Source: Balamuthia mandrillaris (lineage: Eukaryota > Discosea > Longamoebia > Balamuthiidae). From it: a DNA stretch of 64,000 nt. The stretch spans positions 5,001 through 69,000 of the forward strand of contig JAVKOQ010000055.1 in NCBI GenBank assembly GCA_031835245.1, in the 5' to 3' direction. The notes beneath the pieces were generated by a model that was not told the DNA's origin, did no database searches, and saw nothing but the letters and a program-made list of their open reading frames with translations. Shown here piece by piece: positions 11,024 to 23,061 of this stretch. A program made the position numbers and the translations under genes. Positions within the stretch are counted from its first letter, which is position 1, and each line of letters begins with the position of its first letter.

Positions 11024-11888
11024 CAGAAAAAGAAAGAGACCGAGAAAATAAACTGACCTTTAACAAATAAAGGTTACTCCATCTACTTATACGACTTACG
11101 CGGACATGGTCGATCACCAGGACAGAGAGGGCACGTGGAGGACTGGCTTCACTTTCGCAGCGACCTTCATACGTTCGTGGAACTGGTCCACAAGCAACTT
11201 AACAACAAGGCAAAGCACAACGCTAACAAGCACCATTCAAAGTCAGAGCTTAACGCTGCCTCAGCTTCCGCTGTCCCACTTCCATTGTTCTTGATGGGAC
11301 ATGGAGTTGGAGGCACCATCGTCGCTGACTATGTGTTGCATTCATCTACAAGAGTGTCAGGTCTTGCTCTGTTCAGTCCTTGCCTTCACTCTCCAGCCAA
11401 CAGCTCGGTTGTGCAAGAGTTGGCAACTTACACCATGTCCATGCTGTGGCCTACCTATAATTGGAACTGGCGCACTGGTGCAGTAGCGGAAGAGCTGCTT
11501 GTGGATGAGGTAGATCCTCTATCTCATTCTTTGGTCTCTGCTAGGTTAGATGCTGAGGTATGTGTTGATATTCTGCTCTCCGCTATCTTACTTTGCCACC
11601 TCAAGTTGCTTCTCTTCCGGAAATAAATAGCTCAGGGAAGCCGAAAAGGCAATACATGGTCGCGTCTCCCGGCTTGCGTTGCCGTTGTTTCTCACCGTTG
11701 CCAAGGAGGAAGCTGTTGAGAAGAGAGAGGGCATCCAACATTTATATGCGAGCGTACCCAATAAGGAACAAACGGTGGTGCTGCGCTGGTATGATGGCAA
11801 CGGGGACTACATCTTTACCGAGACTCCTTCCATTTTCTCCTCAGATCTTGAGCGGTGGTTGCAAGAACTGAGCGGCTCTTCATCTTAG
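9400..11888 (+). CDS. Thioredoxin/PDI domain fused to alpha/beta-hydrolase pseudoenzyme
   Basis: Seven exons (9400-9674, 9797-9824, 9909-9950, 10021-10787, 10859-10980, 11073-11557, 11631-11888) give 658 aa in phase. The N-terminus is a signal peptide (MRFAWVLLLMVLCWF). A thioredoxin fold follows, with WCPHC (Cys 93 and 96) on a 28-nt exon and the cis-Pro loop GVSGFPTM. Residues about 190-365 are an acidic/basic low-complexity linker. From residue 371 a monoacylglycerol-lipase-like fold begins (VQLFYRSWT, DLRGHGRSPGQRGHVEDW). The nucleophile elbow GxSxG reads GHGVG (Gly near 489), the HG oxyanion motif reads HD, and the terminal Asp and His regions lack the acid and base. The hydrolase is probably dead and may act as a binding module. 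The protein should enter the secretory pathway; there is no KDEL-type tail. Exon 4 spans thioredoxin to hydrolase in one frame, so the fusion is not a prediction artefact. Confidence 0.8.
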
Positions 11889-11962
11889 GAAAGAGGCAGT
11901 TGGATCCAAATATTATATGCTCCTATTCTACAACATATACAGGAATGAAGGAGTGGGACGTG

Positions 11963-12486
11963 TTACAATGATTTTAAGCTCTGTGTGCTGTCTTGTGGCA
12001 AACTTGCTTGGTTGTTGCTCCGTGTTTGATAACACAATAGCTCCGCCTCCAGCTCCTTCACTCGTTGTAACAGTTCCTCGCATCTCTCCTCTGCTATCTT
12101 GCGAAGCGCAGTTTCTCGCTCCAGCTTTATCAACAACTCTTCTTGCTGGTGATGCTGCTGTTTATCCCCTTCGTTGCTGTCTGTCGTTGCTTCAATGTTT
12201 GCATCATCCTTCGATCCCAACACGATGCTTGACATCCTCTTACCCAAACGCATCGTCATGAAGCCTCGAAGCCGTGGGCTTGGTAAAACTCCTTGGCTTA
12301 GCTCTTTCAGAGTGATTAGTTAGAAAGAATACGCTAACAGTGACGAAGCGAGAAACGCACCTCGTTGTTTGCGGTTATGAGTTGAAGCACGCGGTCTTGA
12401 CGGTGGCAGGAGGTGCATACTTTGATCTTTTCCTCTTTCCACTTGAGCTGCAAAGTTAACATTAGTGGAGAGAGAGAGAGAGGGAA

Positions 12487-12536
<50 letters not shown>

Positions 12537-14856
12537 GGAAAGAGAGGGAGGGATAGCCAGAGTGGCAACGAACCCGTTTCTTCCAACTTGGTGCTCCAAT
12601 CCTGCTTTTCCTCAGGGCTGGAAAGAAGTATTCTCAATACGGTCTTCTTGTCCTGTTCGTTGGCTTGCAAGACTAAAACGCTCTCAGCTTTACCTTCTTG
12701 CCACCCTCGTGGCGACAAGCCTTCCTCCTCTTCTGCATCTTCTTGAAACGATTCACGTTTTCTAGGAGAGAGCAAAGGGGACTTTGTGGTTGGTGTCGTT
12801 GGTTCTTTACAGTTTTCTTGTCTGTTGTCTTCCTCCACAACCTCAAAACTCTCTCCACTTCCACTTGACTCGACCGACCGAAGTTGAACGACGGTAAAGC
12901 TGTGTAGGAGAACAAGGTGCATCGTCTTCTTGCTGCTCTTCTTAATCTTGGCGATGATGAAGGAGTCGTTGAAGAGGACAAGAAAGACCTTTTTGCTTTG
13001 TTTGGGGCCTGTTAGCAGCTTGCCTCTTCCCTCTCGGACTATGTAGCGTCCCCATCCTAAAAGGTTCGTCTGTGGGTGTTGTCCAAACGAGAAGAAGGAA
13101 AAAGGAAGATAGGAGGAAAAGGAAAGAAGCGACGTTTAGCGCTGAGAAGAGAGCACCAACGAGAGAAGAGAGCGGTGAAGAGGAGAGGAGAGAGCGAGAG
13201 AAGAGAGAAGTAGAGAAGAGAAGAAAGAATACGAAACTTGATCATCATCAAAATAAGACTGCAATTGAAGCATTCTCTGCGTTCGCTCTTCTTGCAATGT
13301 TCTTTCGTTGACCCTATCCAACACCTTCCTTATGTCCTGCAGCGCTGCGACCAGGGCCTCATGGTCCGGATGGTCCTCCGGCGTGTCATGCAGGATGCCC
13401 TCTAAGAGCAGCGGATACTTGACCATCCGCTGCAGCGGCATGATTAAGAAGGAATCCAAAGGAAGATGTCGGCACCGCTCGGACTGGAAGCACTCCTCGA
13501 GGTATCGATCCAACTCGGGATGAGCGGCACGAAGCGCGGGAAGCTTCGTAGGGATGGTCGTATGGTTGCTGCTGTAAGGGGCGTAGTGCTTGAAGAGGTT
13601 TGCCTTGGTAAGAAAGAGCTCTCCCAGACCTTCGTCCACCAGACCAAGCTTGTCCTTCTTCTTGGTGCGAAGCAACTCCAGCTCGCGAAGGAGGTCTTGG
13701 TGCAATTGCAGGAGAGTATCCACGTTGCCAAACAGAGAGACTAGCTGCTCCTTGCTTAGAAGGCCCTTTTGTCGGATGCCCTCCACGAACAAGGAGTTGA
13801 GCAGTTGAAGGTCTCTCACGTAGGAACGTTCTGTGTTAATGAGCTCGTAGATCGCTTCCTGTCTTCTCCGTTGTTGGGCGGTGAGAGAGGCCAATTGTTC
13901 TGCATCCACTGCATCTTCTAGCTCATCAAATAGTTCACTTGAACGAAACGCCTATTTGTTGTTGTTTTTACAATCATTATTTTTGGAAGAAGAAGAAGAA
14001 CAACAACAACAAGAACAACAACATAAGACAACAACAACAACATAAGACAGCATAACACAACAACAACAACAGCGAGAAAAAGAAACAGGAGTTGAACTAG
14101 AACTAGAAGGAGAAACCTGCGGTCGAAGCAGCTGGAGTAAGAGATGGACCTCTCCTTCTCTGTCTCTTTCTTCACTGGCTTTGCGTCTTCCCCTTTTATA
14201 TACAGGCCACCAAGAGAGGTTGGTATCACCGACCTCTTTGAAAGCTTTGTCCAGGTCCACCATCGAATCTCCCACGAATTCTGTAACAAAAATATATAGT
14301 AACGCATAGGTTTTTGTTGTTGGGGAAAAGTGTGGAAAGAACCGCACCTGCTTTACCTCGACGTGACACACGCCACACCTCTAACAACAATCGCTTCCCT
14401 TCGCAGACCTGCTTTGACCCTTTGAGACCATTACTTGGGCACGGAAGAACGAAGGGTCAACGAAAGAACAAAGGGAGAACGAAGGAAGAAGAAGAAGAAC
14501 AAGAACAAGAAGAAAAGCGAATAATTACAAACGAAAGGCTTCATCTTGGAAATGGAGAGGAAAAGATGATGACTTAGCAGCGTTCGTCTTATGGACATAT
14601 TTCCGATCCGAATGAAGGTCTTGATAGTTCTGCTTGAAGGACCTTGGCGTGCGCGAGACCGCTTCGTCATAGGCTTCCTTCGCACGCAGCAAAAGAGCCA
14701 CCACACAAAACCATTCTGTCGTGCTCGAATAGCTTTCTCCTGCCGGTCTTGCTGCCAACACTTCATATACAAACGATCAACTACTGCTTGGAACATGGAA
14801 AGAAGAATAGAAGGAAAGAAAGAGCTACCTTTTCCTTGAAGGTAGCATTCGCTCAT
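11963..14856 (-). CDS. C2-DH-PH RhoGEF
   Basis: Eight exons (14856-14829, 14786-14533, 14408-14357, 14280-14117, 13951-13238, 13069-12574, 12447-12361, 12291-11963) sum to 707 aa. Residues about 45-165 form a C2-like fold (KTFIRIGNMSIRRT, LLLEVWR, EFVGDSMVDLD, GEVHLLLQ). Residues about 180-400 are a Dbl-homology domain (EAIYELINTERSYVRDLQLL; MPLQRMVKYPLLLEGIL). The PH domain follows (GRYIVREGRGKLL, FLVLFNDSFIIA) with a long acidic insert. The C-terminus has a predicted coiled coil (ALRKIAEERCEELLQRVKEL). DH-PH proteins activate Rho-type GTPases; the C2 domain could add membrane targeting. It converges on the thioredoxin-hydrolase gene with 74 bp between stops. Introns carry (CT)n and (TTG)n in sense. 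Confidence 0.8.
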
Positions 14857-15041
14857 GTCGGTGACACACACCGTTCTTCTTTCGGGTTGCTTTCTGTTTT
14901 ATAGAACCGGGTTACAACCAGTTATTTTAAAATTGCTCATTTAATCATGAGAAGGTAAGAACCGTGTTGCGTGGTGTTGCTTTTATTTTGTTATGCAAAC
15001 ATTTATGTTAAAATAAACAAGCGCAGAGAGGGAGAAAGCGC

Positions 15042-16311
15042 TCAGACAAGAAGTAGCTGACGAAGGCGGCTGTTGGCGCTGTCTTCGCTGGAGGCGCTGC
15101 TGCCATCGTCCCCATCACTTTGGCTTGAACTATCATCTGTATAAACTGTTGGGACTGTTTTGACAAGAGAGAGAAAGAGAGAAGTAAGAAAATGGAAAAC
15201 ATAATGAAAGGACGAGAACAAACAAAACGTACCATAACCAGCTGTACAAAAGTCTGTTTGACAAACTGAACTATCTTTGCCACAGTGAGGACAATGAGTC
15301 TTTGCATCGATTTGAGCATTGAGCAAGTGCAACGTTCTGCAAAGCGTAGAGTTGCCTTTCAAAGGATAGTCCGCACAAGTTCCTTTTGTTAAGATAAAAG
15401 TTAGTGAAACACACAAATAAAGAAAAAAACATACAGACAAAAAATTGAAGGTTTAAAAATACCAGGAAGACTTTCCATAAACTTGGTGCATTCCTCTATA
15501 TTGGCGTATTGTTGGTTCTCTCCTTGACACACGACTGCAATGCCAGCGCAGATGAAGCTGATTGGAGGAGACTCTTCATCCCTCAAGAAATCGCCAGAAA
15601 GGTTGTTGTAGATGTAGAGCAGCTTTTCCGAGCAGTTCACAAACTCGAAACGGTTAATTCCGGTTTCATTATAGAATTCTTCTCCTTTTCTGTTTTGAAA
15701 AGGAGAGCAAAAAACAAAAACAAAAACAAAAACAAGACAAAAACAAAACAAAAGAAAAGAAAAAAGTAACAACAAAAAAGTGGAAAGGTGTCAGTCTCAA
15801 CCACAAACAATAAGAAAGAAAAACAAAAAAGAAATATGACTTACTTGGCCCTAACCACGTCCTCTTCAGTTTCGATGTAAAGTTCATTTTCAGAGAGCCA
15901 CTTGATGGTGTCGTTGCGAGGGTCGCGACGAGTCCATTCGAAGTTGTTGTCATTGTACTCAGGGTTACCCAACAAGCCATACTCCAACTGGACAGAGAGG
16001 AGAGAGAAAGAGAGAGGGATTAGTGAACTTCAAACTTGTCATCGGTGATCAGGAATTCGGTTCAACATACCACCATCTCCAGCGGTCCCCATTCGCCAGA
16101 CTGTTCTACGTTGTGGTAGGTCTCGTTGACCATAATGCTGCACGGAGGAAACCACATACAGAAACAAGCGGATTGGAGTGACCATTATTTTTTTAAGAAA
16201 ATAAAAAAGAAAATAAAAAGGTAGGCAAAGCGCAAAAAAAAAGGGGGGCGATAGAGGTACGTACGTTTTCATCTTTGCGGTCCATTCCTCAACGCTGGGC
16301 CTGGAGGGCAT
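15042..16311 (-). CDS. Cys-rich secreted-type protein, 5' end displaced
   Basis: Six exons (16311-16265, 16137-16071, 15987-15845, 15689-15463, 15382-15233, 15154-15042) give 248 aa from the only local ATG. I do not recognise the family with certainty. The second half has a conserved-looking pattern, ECTKFMESLPGTC, CRTLHLLNAQID and THCPHCG, of the kind seen in secreted fungal and protist proteins, then a Ser/Asp-rich tail. The local N-terminus (MPSRPSVEEW) has no signal peptide. Residues from V7 continue in frame from the signal-peptide exon at 23062-23213 if the 16295-23213 inversion is undone. The first six residues here are then fortuitous sequence from the WD40 gene's antisense strand. 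Confidence 0.6.
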
Positions 16312-16778
16312 TACGGCAGCATTTACTCAGTAATGGTGGTAGACAGGCTGTTATTGGCCGGTACCTACGAGAACTCCATCATGATCTTCGACTTGGGAAC
16401 GTTAGTTTGTGTTAGAGCTTTGGCCGGACACATCGGCGCGGTATACGCGGTGTGCGCTCAGGACGGCAAGCGAGTGTTCAGCGGCTCCTACGACAGCACC
16501 ATCAAAGTTTGGAACTTGGAGAACTACAAGTGCATACAAACATTGAAGCGACACGCGAGCAGCGTTGAGGTTCGTTTTAGTTGGGTGAGTTATTATAATT
16601 TTTGATTAACAATGCCATGAAAAAAGGCCCTTGTTTGTGCTGGCGACTATGTCTTTAGTGCTTCTTCTGACAATTCCATAAAGGTCATCTCTCATCTCTC
16701 ATCTCTCTCCTCTCTCCTCTCTCCTCTCTCCTCTCTCCTTCGATCTGACCTATATTTTGTTTACAGGTGTTTCGCTAG
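16295..16778 (+). pseudogene. 3' end of a WD40 gene, separated from its body
   Basis: Exons 16295-16569, 16627-16683 and 16767-16778 encode about 2.5 WD40 blades: GGHYGSIYSV, GTYENSIMIFDL, GHIGAVYAVCAQDG, SYDSTIKVWNLENYKC, SASSDNSIKVFR, then stop. There is no plausible start or upstream exon, and its first 17 bases overlap the antisense of the adjacent gene's first exon. The blades match in style those of the RING/TRAF-WD40 gene that ends prematurely at 23209. At 16291-16294 the sequence AACG is shared with that gene's break. It is probably its true C-terminus, moved by inversion; alone it would not fold as a full propeller. Confidence 0.7.
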
Positions 16779-16838
16779 GCCGGGTAAGAATAATATTGTA
16801 AAAAATAAACATTATCCGCAAAAGCACAATTTTTTTTT

Positions 16839-18978
16839 TCATTGCTGCTGCGCGAAAAGAGCCTCTCTGGAGATCCACTTGCCATGGAAGCCGTAAGGCA
16901 CCCTTCTAGGAATTGGGATGGTGGCAACCGGCTCGCACTCCTCGGTGAAGGAGGCAGCATCCATCACCCATAGCTCGGTCGTATCCCTCAACTCATCATA
17001 AACGAAAGTGATGAGATAGCCGTCATCCTCGTTCTCTGCCTGTTTACGCGGAACAAACACACATTCACCTCCATATTTGCCACGAGGGAACTTCATCACC
17101 TTCACGTTTTTCTCTTTCTTCACACTGCTGCTACCACTTTCTTCTTCGCCGCTCTGTTTAAAGTCGAACTTGAGGATGGCATCCAACTTTGGGGCAACGT
17201 TTCCGCTGTCTTTATGGTCTTCCACGCGCATAGCATAACCATAGCGAGTGGGATAGCCTAGCGAGTCATCCCGAACACGAGGGAACTCACAAGGCATATG
17301 CCACAGTCTTCTCTCCTTGACAGAGTTGCTGGCCAAGTTGAACCTCCACTCGTGGGCGAATGGGAGGTGAGCCTCCGAGAAGCCATATCCATTGTCGTCC
17401 AGGTTGAGAGAACCAGTGCTCTTGCTGCGGCAAGCCAGCAGCACCACCTCATGCTTGCCCTCCTCCCAGGCATTGAAAGTATGGAAGATGAAGCAGGAAG
17501 GCGTCTCAAACCAACGGATGTCTGCCTGTTTCTTGGCGTGGCGTGGCAGAATGCCGAATCTGCTGCGTCTCATAGGCTCAAATGCAAGAGGAGACTTGCC
17601 TTCTAAAAGCCTTTCTGGGCGGAAGGTAAAAGGTAGTTCCATTATTATACTTTGGTTGAAGTATGCATGGTTTAAGTTTAGCGTGTTGAAGCTTAAAATT
17701 TAGGAGAAGAATCTAGGAGAACAAGCAAACCTGTAGTGTTGAGTAATGGCAAAGTCGTGCATCATGACGGGCACCTCGATGTCAATAGGCAACGTACGGA
17801 CAAGGCATCCTTCTTTGGAGACCACACTGTAAAAGACATAAGGTGCGCTTTCCACGCGATAACCAAAGAACACCATCTCTCCAGTCTTTGCGTCTACCTT
17901 TGGATGAGCTAAACACAAAAAAAATGTTTAGTCTTGGCTTTAACGGGCACTGTTGGTACAGAGGTCGTTTGTATTAGCGAAGGGTCAAAAGAAAACAAAC
18001 CTGTGAAGGTATGTTGCAGCTTGCCGTTATAGTCATAAGGGCCAACTGTCTCCAATCTGGGCAACTTCACGTGGTGAGGCACATCGTTCTCTACTAACGC
18101 CAACAATCTGCCATCATGATACTCCACATTTGTGTTGGCAGTTCCTATTGTGACCAAGGGGGGGGGGATAGAGAAACACGACAAAGAGAGAACAAGTGAG
18201 ATGGACAATTGGAAATAGATGAATCAGTGAGGTAAAGAAGCGAGAAGAGCAGGAACGAATAGAGGTCGCAGGAAGAAACAAGTCCAACCTTTGCCAGTGA
18301 GACGCTTCTTTATGTGCAGCGTCCTCAACAAACGGTCAGCCAGCAGAAGGAAGAAGGCAGAGGCGTTTCTAAGGTCGCCCAACCGAGGGTACAACCTTTT
18401 GCCACTCTCATTCTCATCTTTCCACCTTTGAGTTTTGACCCATCTGTTCGTGTACGTAGCTCGTCCATCCTCAAAGATCACAGCGTGCAACATGCCATCT
18501 CCATCAAACCTTTTTTTCGACATTTTACTCAGTAACGAACAAAAGAAGTTGAGAGATGAAGGAAAACGAACCAATGATAGTGTCCTCCTTGAGAAGGATG
18601 GTGATCGAAACGAGGATTAGGCCCATTGCGAACCTGCAACAAGCCATAAGAAAAAATAAAAGCAACGAAACAAAAAAAAAACTCGTACAAAGACGCCATC
18701 GAGGTCTTCTGGCAGTTTGCCGTTCACAGGCAGGTCAGAAGCCCACAACTCATCAAAAACAGGAGCAAAGTTCTCCTCCAAGAAAGGATCTGTATTCGAG
18801 TAGCAAGGTTATTCAAACAAGAGAAGCAAGAGGGGAGAGAGAGAGAGAGAGAGAGAGAGAAACTACTGTGGGCAGTCTTCTTATTGCCAAGCAGGCCAAA
18901 GAAGTATTGGGAGGCCTCCCCGAGCAGGGTGAACCACAGCTTCACCGCTACTCGGATCAGCACGAAGAGCTTCCACAT
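16839..18978 (-). CDS. Carotenoid cleavage oxygenase (RPE65/CCD family)
   Basis: Seven exons (18978-18867, 18789-18689, 18633-18572, 18509-18289, 18144-18001, 17908-17731, 17649-16839) give 542 aa, the usual family size. All four iron-ligand histidines are in place: His215 in AHPKVDAKTGE, His264 in MMHDFAIT, His329 in FIFHTFNAWEE and His528 in YGFHGKW. Other family signatures are VRNGPNPRF and HWFDGDGMLHAV. The first ~40 residues are hydrophobic (MWKLFVLIRVAVKLWF...LLG), a possible membrane anchor. The enzyme class uses non-haem Fe(II) and O2 to cleave carotenoid or stilbene double bonds; the substrate cannot be told from sequence. It lies inside the proposed inverted segment, intact. Confidence 0.88.
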
Positions 18979-19195
18979 TTTTTGCGCAAGGAAGAGGTAT
19001 TGGCCTTAATGAAAAGGGGAAAAAAGAAAAGAAAAGAAAAATAGGAAAAGGGGTGTGGCCAAGGTTTCTTCAATAGGGGAGTGAAGGAAAGGATGCTGTG
19101 CGAATAAACTTCAAAAATGTGCCTTTTCTTTCGCTTGTGCTTGGTCTTTATGTATTTTTTCTTTCAGTTTTCTTTGCGGTGATGTGAATGGGTGG

Positions 19196-19673
19196 TTAAA
19201 TAAACGACAAAAGATGATCAACGGCACCTAGTGCTGGAAGAGTTGGTTTGGACGCAGAAGAGACATCATCACCTTCGTTGCCTTCTCCGCCGTCAAGGGA
19301 AATAATGTCGACGTCTCTTTTGGTGGAAGACGAAGGCGAGGAGAACGAGGAGGCGGAAGAAGAAGAAGAATAAGACTCGCTCTCGAGTGTTGTTTCTTCT
19401 CCTTCTTCACCTTTCGCCGCTGTTGTTGCAAGTGGTGTTGGAACAAGACAAGAGCTGCTGCCAAAGCTCGATTTAGGAGAGCTTCCCAACGTTAAGTTGC
19501 AGAACTGTTCGATGGAAATAGGAGCAAAGTAAGTGGCATAAATGTTGACTGATGGTCCCATGATTTGCACGCTGTGCTCAGCTCCAAAGTTATGTCCGAC
19601 TTCATGAGCTGGCACCAGCCACTGTGGATGAACGAAAAGAAGGGAGGGATCATTTAGTTTTGAGTGAGCGAGC

Positions 19674-19706
<33 letters not shown>

Positions 19707-21091
19707 CGAGAGAAGAGATACACACGCCAGCATTTCCGGTCATGAAGCCAGACACAGCCGAACTTGTGACGCCATCAAAAGTGCTGCCATTGTAGCAAAG
19801 CACTCCCACCCATCCCCTTCCTGCCTTTCCTTCAACTCCTCTATTTTTTTTAAAGAAGAAACTTAGAAACAAAGGAGAAAGGGCAATAAGAGAAGAGCAT
19901 ACGGATAACAGCCGGAGAGCAAATGCCACAAGCCAATGGACGTATCCGTTTGTTGGACTTGCCAGCGACCAAACTCCAACAATTTGTTGTGAATGGGAGG
20001 GCAAGTGGCAGCATTCCAGGTTGGGTCATAGGAGTTTGTGGTTTGTATGACTAGTCGCTGGATGCGTGGAGTGACGTTGACAGCCTGTTGGTAGGCTGCT
20101 GCCATCAAGTTCCAATTGAAGGCGATAGTGTTGAAGGCTTGCTCCTCTCCACCTGCAAGACTGGTGTACTGAGCATCCGCAGCAACACCCTATTCGTTAA
20201 GAAGAAAAAGTTAGATGATCATTGAATAAACAACTGCATTGAGGCAGAGAGGGTGTTGTTTCTTACCATGTATAACGTAGAAGCTGGCAATAAAGGACAG
20301 TTTCCTCTTTTTTGGGAGGAATGTTGGCGAGTATTGACGGTTCTGCCTCTTCCATCTCCAACGATGCCATCGGGATTCCCACATCTGATTGATGGCTCAT
20401 CACGCGAGAGCATAAAATCGGTCTCTTCCTCGCCTTCGCCATGTTCCGTAATGGCAGATGGAAAGTCCTTTGTTGACTCCTTGTATACGATCATCTTGTC
20501 TTCGCCTCTCTTGTTCACTGAGCTTGGATGCAGGTAAGTAGGTTCCACGACGTATCCTTCATTGGTGGCCTCATTCCAGATGCGCATGTGCCAAACGCCG
20601 TTAGGCTCATCCACCAACACCGCATGAACCGAAGCTTGCTCTTCATCATCTATACGTCCCTCTCCAACAAACGCTACTTGCCGCGGCGAACGACTGTCCA
20701 ACAGCACGCCATCCTGATGGATCTCCACAAGGGCGTTTTTGGCGAACACCATATGGTTCGGTCGAAGCGATGCTACAAAGTTTCGGCGAAGAGCAGAAAA
20801 CGAAACGTGGAATGTGTTATGACTTGATGATACGGGTTGAGGGTCACGGCGTATCTCGTTGGAAGGAGAATAGCGAGAGCTCTGGATAGATGTTAGCGTC
20901 TCGTATTCTCGTGGCATCCGCTTTGCTACATCGAAACAGTTAAGTGTGTGTGAGAGCGAGAGAGAGAGAGAAGGCATGAAACAAAAAAGCGAGAAAACGG
21001 GCGTACCTCCAACGGAAAAACTAAAGGAGATGTTCGGAAGCGTAACCAACAACAAAAACGTGATCCCAAGGAGCTGTTTCATCTCAGTCAT
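19196..21091 (-). CDS. ADAM-like (M12B) metalloprotease
   Basis: Five exons (21091-21007, 20925-20267, 20189-19903, 19840-19726, 19621-19196) give 523 aa. A signal peptide (MTEMKQLLGITFLLLVTL) precedes a pro-domain of the ADAM10/17 type (LRPNHMVFA, GYVVEPTYL). The catalytic core has CYNGSTFDGVTSSAVSG, then the zinc motif HEVGHNFGAEH followed by a Met (QIMGPS) and FAPISIEQFC. There is no disintegrin, Cys-rich or EGF domain and no membrane helix. The C-terminus is instead a Ser/Glu-rich tail. This makes it a shortened secreted protease compared with animal ADAMs. Substrates unknown. It lies inside the proposed inversion and reads through cleanly. Confidence 0.82.
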
Positions 21092-21636
21092 GGCCCGGCA
21101 CGCAGCGCTTCCTTTTTGTTTGAAAAAAAAAAAAAGAGTAGCACGCAGTGCACCGCTTGTGGATCGGAAGCTAGGAGGGGGAGAGAGCAAAAGAAAAAGT
21201 AGCGAGGAAAGAGCTGTTTTGTTTGTATGGAGCAAGAAAAAAAAAAACGATGACAAAAAAGACAAGTCACAAGTAATGTCTGGTTGAAACAAACAAACGG
21301 GGGAGGAAGACATGTCTGATTGATGGTTGTCGCCAAAACGAACAAGTCAAACAGGTCAACCACCCATCCACCCATCCCTCCCCCACCCATCCAACAGCGG
21401 ATGACGAATGCCAACAATAAATAACAACAACAATAAATAACAACGGCTACATTATTTTTTTTTCCTGTTTTGTTTGGTGGCCCTTTCCCTCTCCTCTCCA
21501 CGACTCTATGACAGGTTGTGGGAGGGAGGGGCCAAAGGAAAAAAATGGCCGATGGGTAGACATGAGAGAAGGCGAGAGAGAGCATGTGAGAAGGGAGGGA
21601 GAGAAGGGAGAAGCAGAGACGAGAGGAGACAGGAAG

Positions 21637-21681
<45 letters not shown>

Positions 21682-21810
21682 GGATGAGAGAGGAAGAGGG
21701 GGGGAGACAGAGGGAAGAAAATGAAAAGAGGAGAAGAGAGATGTACGTTGGTTGCATGCGGCAACTACTGCTTCAAGAACCGTTGAAGAACTTTAGCCAC
21801 CAGCGCGTTG
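21092..21810. other. Intergenic region with GA microsatellite
   Basis: About 720 bp between the protease start and the stop of the glutamine amidotransferase. It is strongly purine-rich on the plus strand with a (GA)n run near 21641-21675. Open frames here are low-complexity shadows. No gene, RNA or clear promoter element was recognised. Confidence 0.5.
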
Positions 21811-22797
21811 CTAGCCTCCTTTTCCAGCGATACCAAAGCAGCCGTATCCTCTGCGTCCGTCAAGCGACCTCCTTTCAAAGAAGGGTATATCTTCTCTGTT
21901 TATGTTTGCATGTTTCAACATATATCTTAACTCTTCATAAACGGCGAACAAAAAGCAAATCGTGGTACCGAGCATGACTGAAGGCGTGAACTCAGGATGT
22001 CCTTGAATAGCGATAATGTGGTCGGCAACGCCATATATCTCGTTGAGGTTAGTCGCGGTGGAGGCCAATAACTCAGCCTCTGCCGGAAGCGCCGCAACAG
22101 CATCGCCATGGCTTTCCAACAGGGTTAACTGCTTCGGCAACTCCTCCAATGACAAGTCCTTCAACGCCGCTTTGACGTAGGCCTTTTCCACAAAGCTGTT
22201 TGCAGTACGTGTTACTCGTGAGCACAAACGAATTTCTCTTCTCTTCTAATGCCGGGGATATCCCTCTCATTCTCTCCCTCCCTCTGCTCCGCTCATATTT
22301 GAAGAACCAACCAAGCTGTAGGAATAGCCTCCTCCGTGCCAAAAATGAAGCGGCCATGGCTGTTGGGGGTGCACAGTCCACCAAGCGAGTGAGCAACGAG
22401 CTGAGCTCCAAAACAAATGGCGACCATGCGTGGCGTTCGTTCTGGCTCGCGTTTTACCAGCTCCCAATAACTTAAGTTTTGTTTTCAGTTTGTACGTTAA
22501 GCACAGTAAGCAATCACGCCTGTGGTGTAAAAGTTAAAAATACCCTTTCAACCACTGTTTTAAGTCGTTGATCCACGGCTCATCGTCATAGGCGGACCAC
22601 CGGCTGCCAGACACAATGAGGCCTTTGAAGGAAGAGAGCTCCTCCAGGGGAGGCAGCTGCCGGTTGATCGCTTGGTGCACGACAAACGCGGTGGTGGGCT
22701 CCTCTTCCCGAATGAGGTCCACCAGCAAGCTCTCAAAACCCTCCCACTTGGGCGCGTCTTCACACCACAATATGGCAAACTTGTCCCCCTTCTCCAT
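21811..22797 (-). CDS. Class I glutamine amidotransferase (GATase1) domain protein
   Basis: Three exons (22797-22544, 22470-22312, 22195-21811) give 265 aa. The order of signatures is that of single-domain GATases related to GMP-synthase glutaminase: FAILWCED, FKGLIVSGSRWSAYD, the nucleophile segment AICFGAQLVAHSLGG, NSHGRFIFG, and the catalytic His-Glu pair in IQGHPEF. The triad Cys-His-Glu is therefore present. No synthetase domain is attached, so it may hydrolyse glutamine or a gamma-glutamyl compound, as stand-alone members do; the exact substrate is not predictable. It is inside the proposed inverted segment and undamaged. Confidence 0.8.
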
Positions 22798-23061
22798 TTG
22801 CTTTTTCTTCCCTTTTTTTCTCTCTTTGTTGCATTTTTCTCTTTCTTCCTATTTGCCTAATATGCAGACCTTATAATGACATATTCGGCCCATAACAGCC
22901 AACGGCATTTGACCCGATAGCAATTCATCAAGGCAATAAAAGATACCAGGCAGCGGCGGCGTCAATACCTCGCAAATTTTATCGTTGCGCAAATTGTTGG
23001 CGTATTTTTTTTTTTTGCTTTTGTGTGCGATCGAAGAACAGAAAAAACAAACGTAACCGAC

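Noticed and set aside
12465-12765. Plus-strand ORFs rich in Arg/Glu
   Set aside because: They are shadows of the (GA)n intron and PH-domain exon of the minus-strand RhoGEF.
16295-16778. Independent small WD40 gene
   Set aside because: It has too few blades for a propeller and no upstream start, and its first bases complete the truncated gene at 23.2 kb in frame.
22312-22470. Apparent frameshift in the glutamine amidotransferase near the nucleophile Cys
   Set aside because: Re-reading the bases gave GCTCACTCGCTTGG, which keeps AHSLGG in frame; the three exons sum to a multiple of three.
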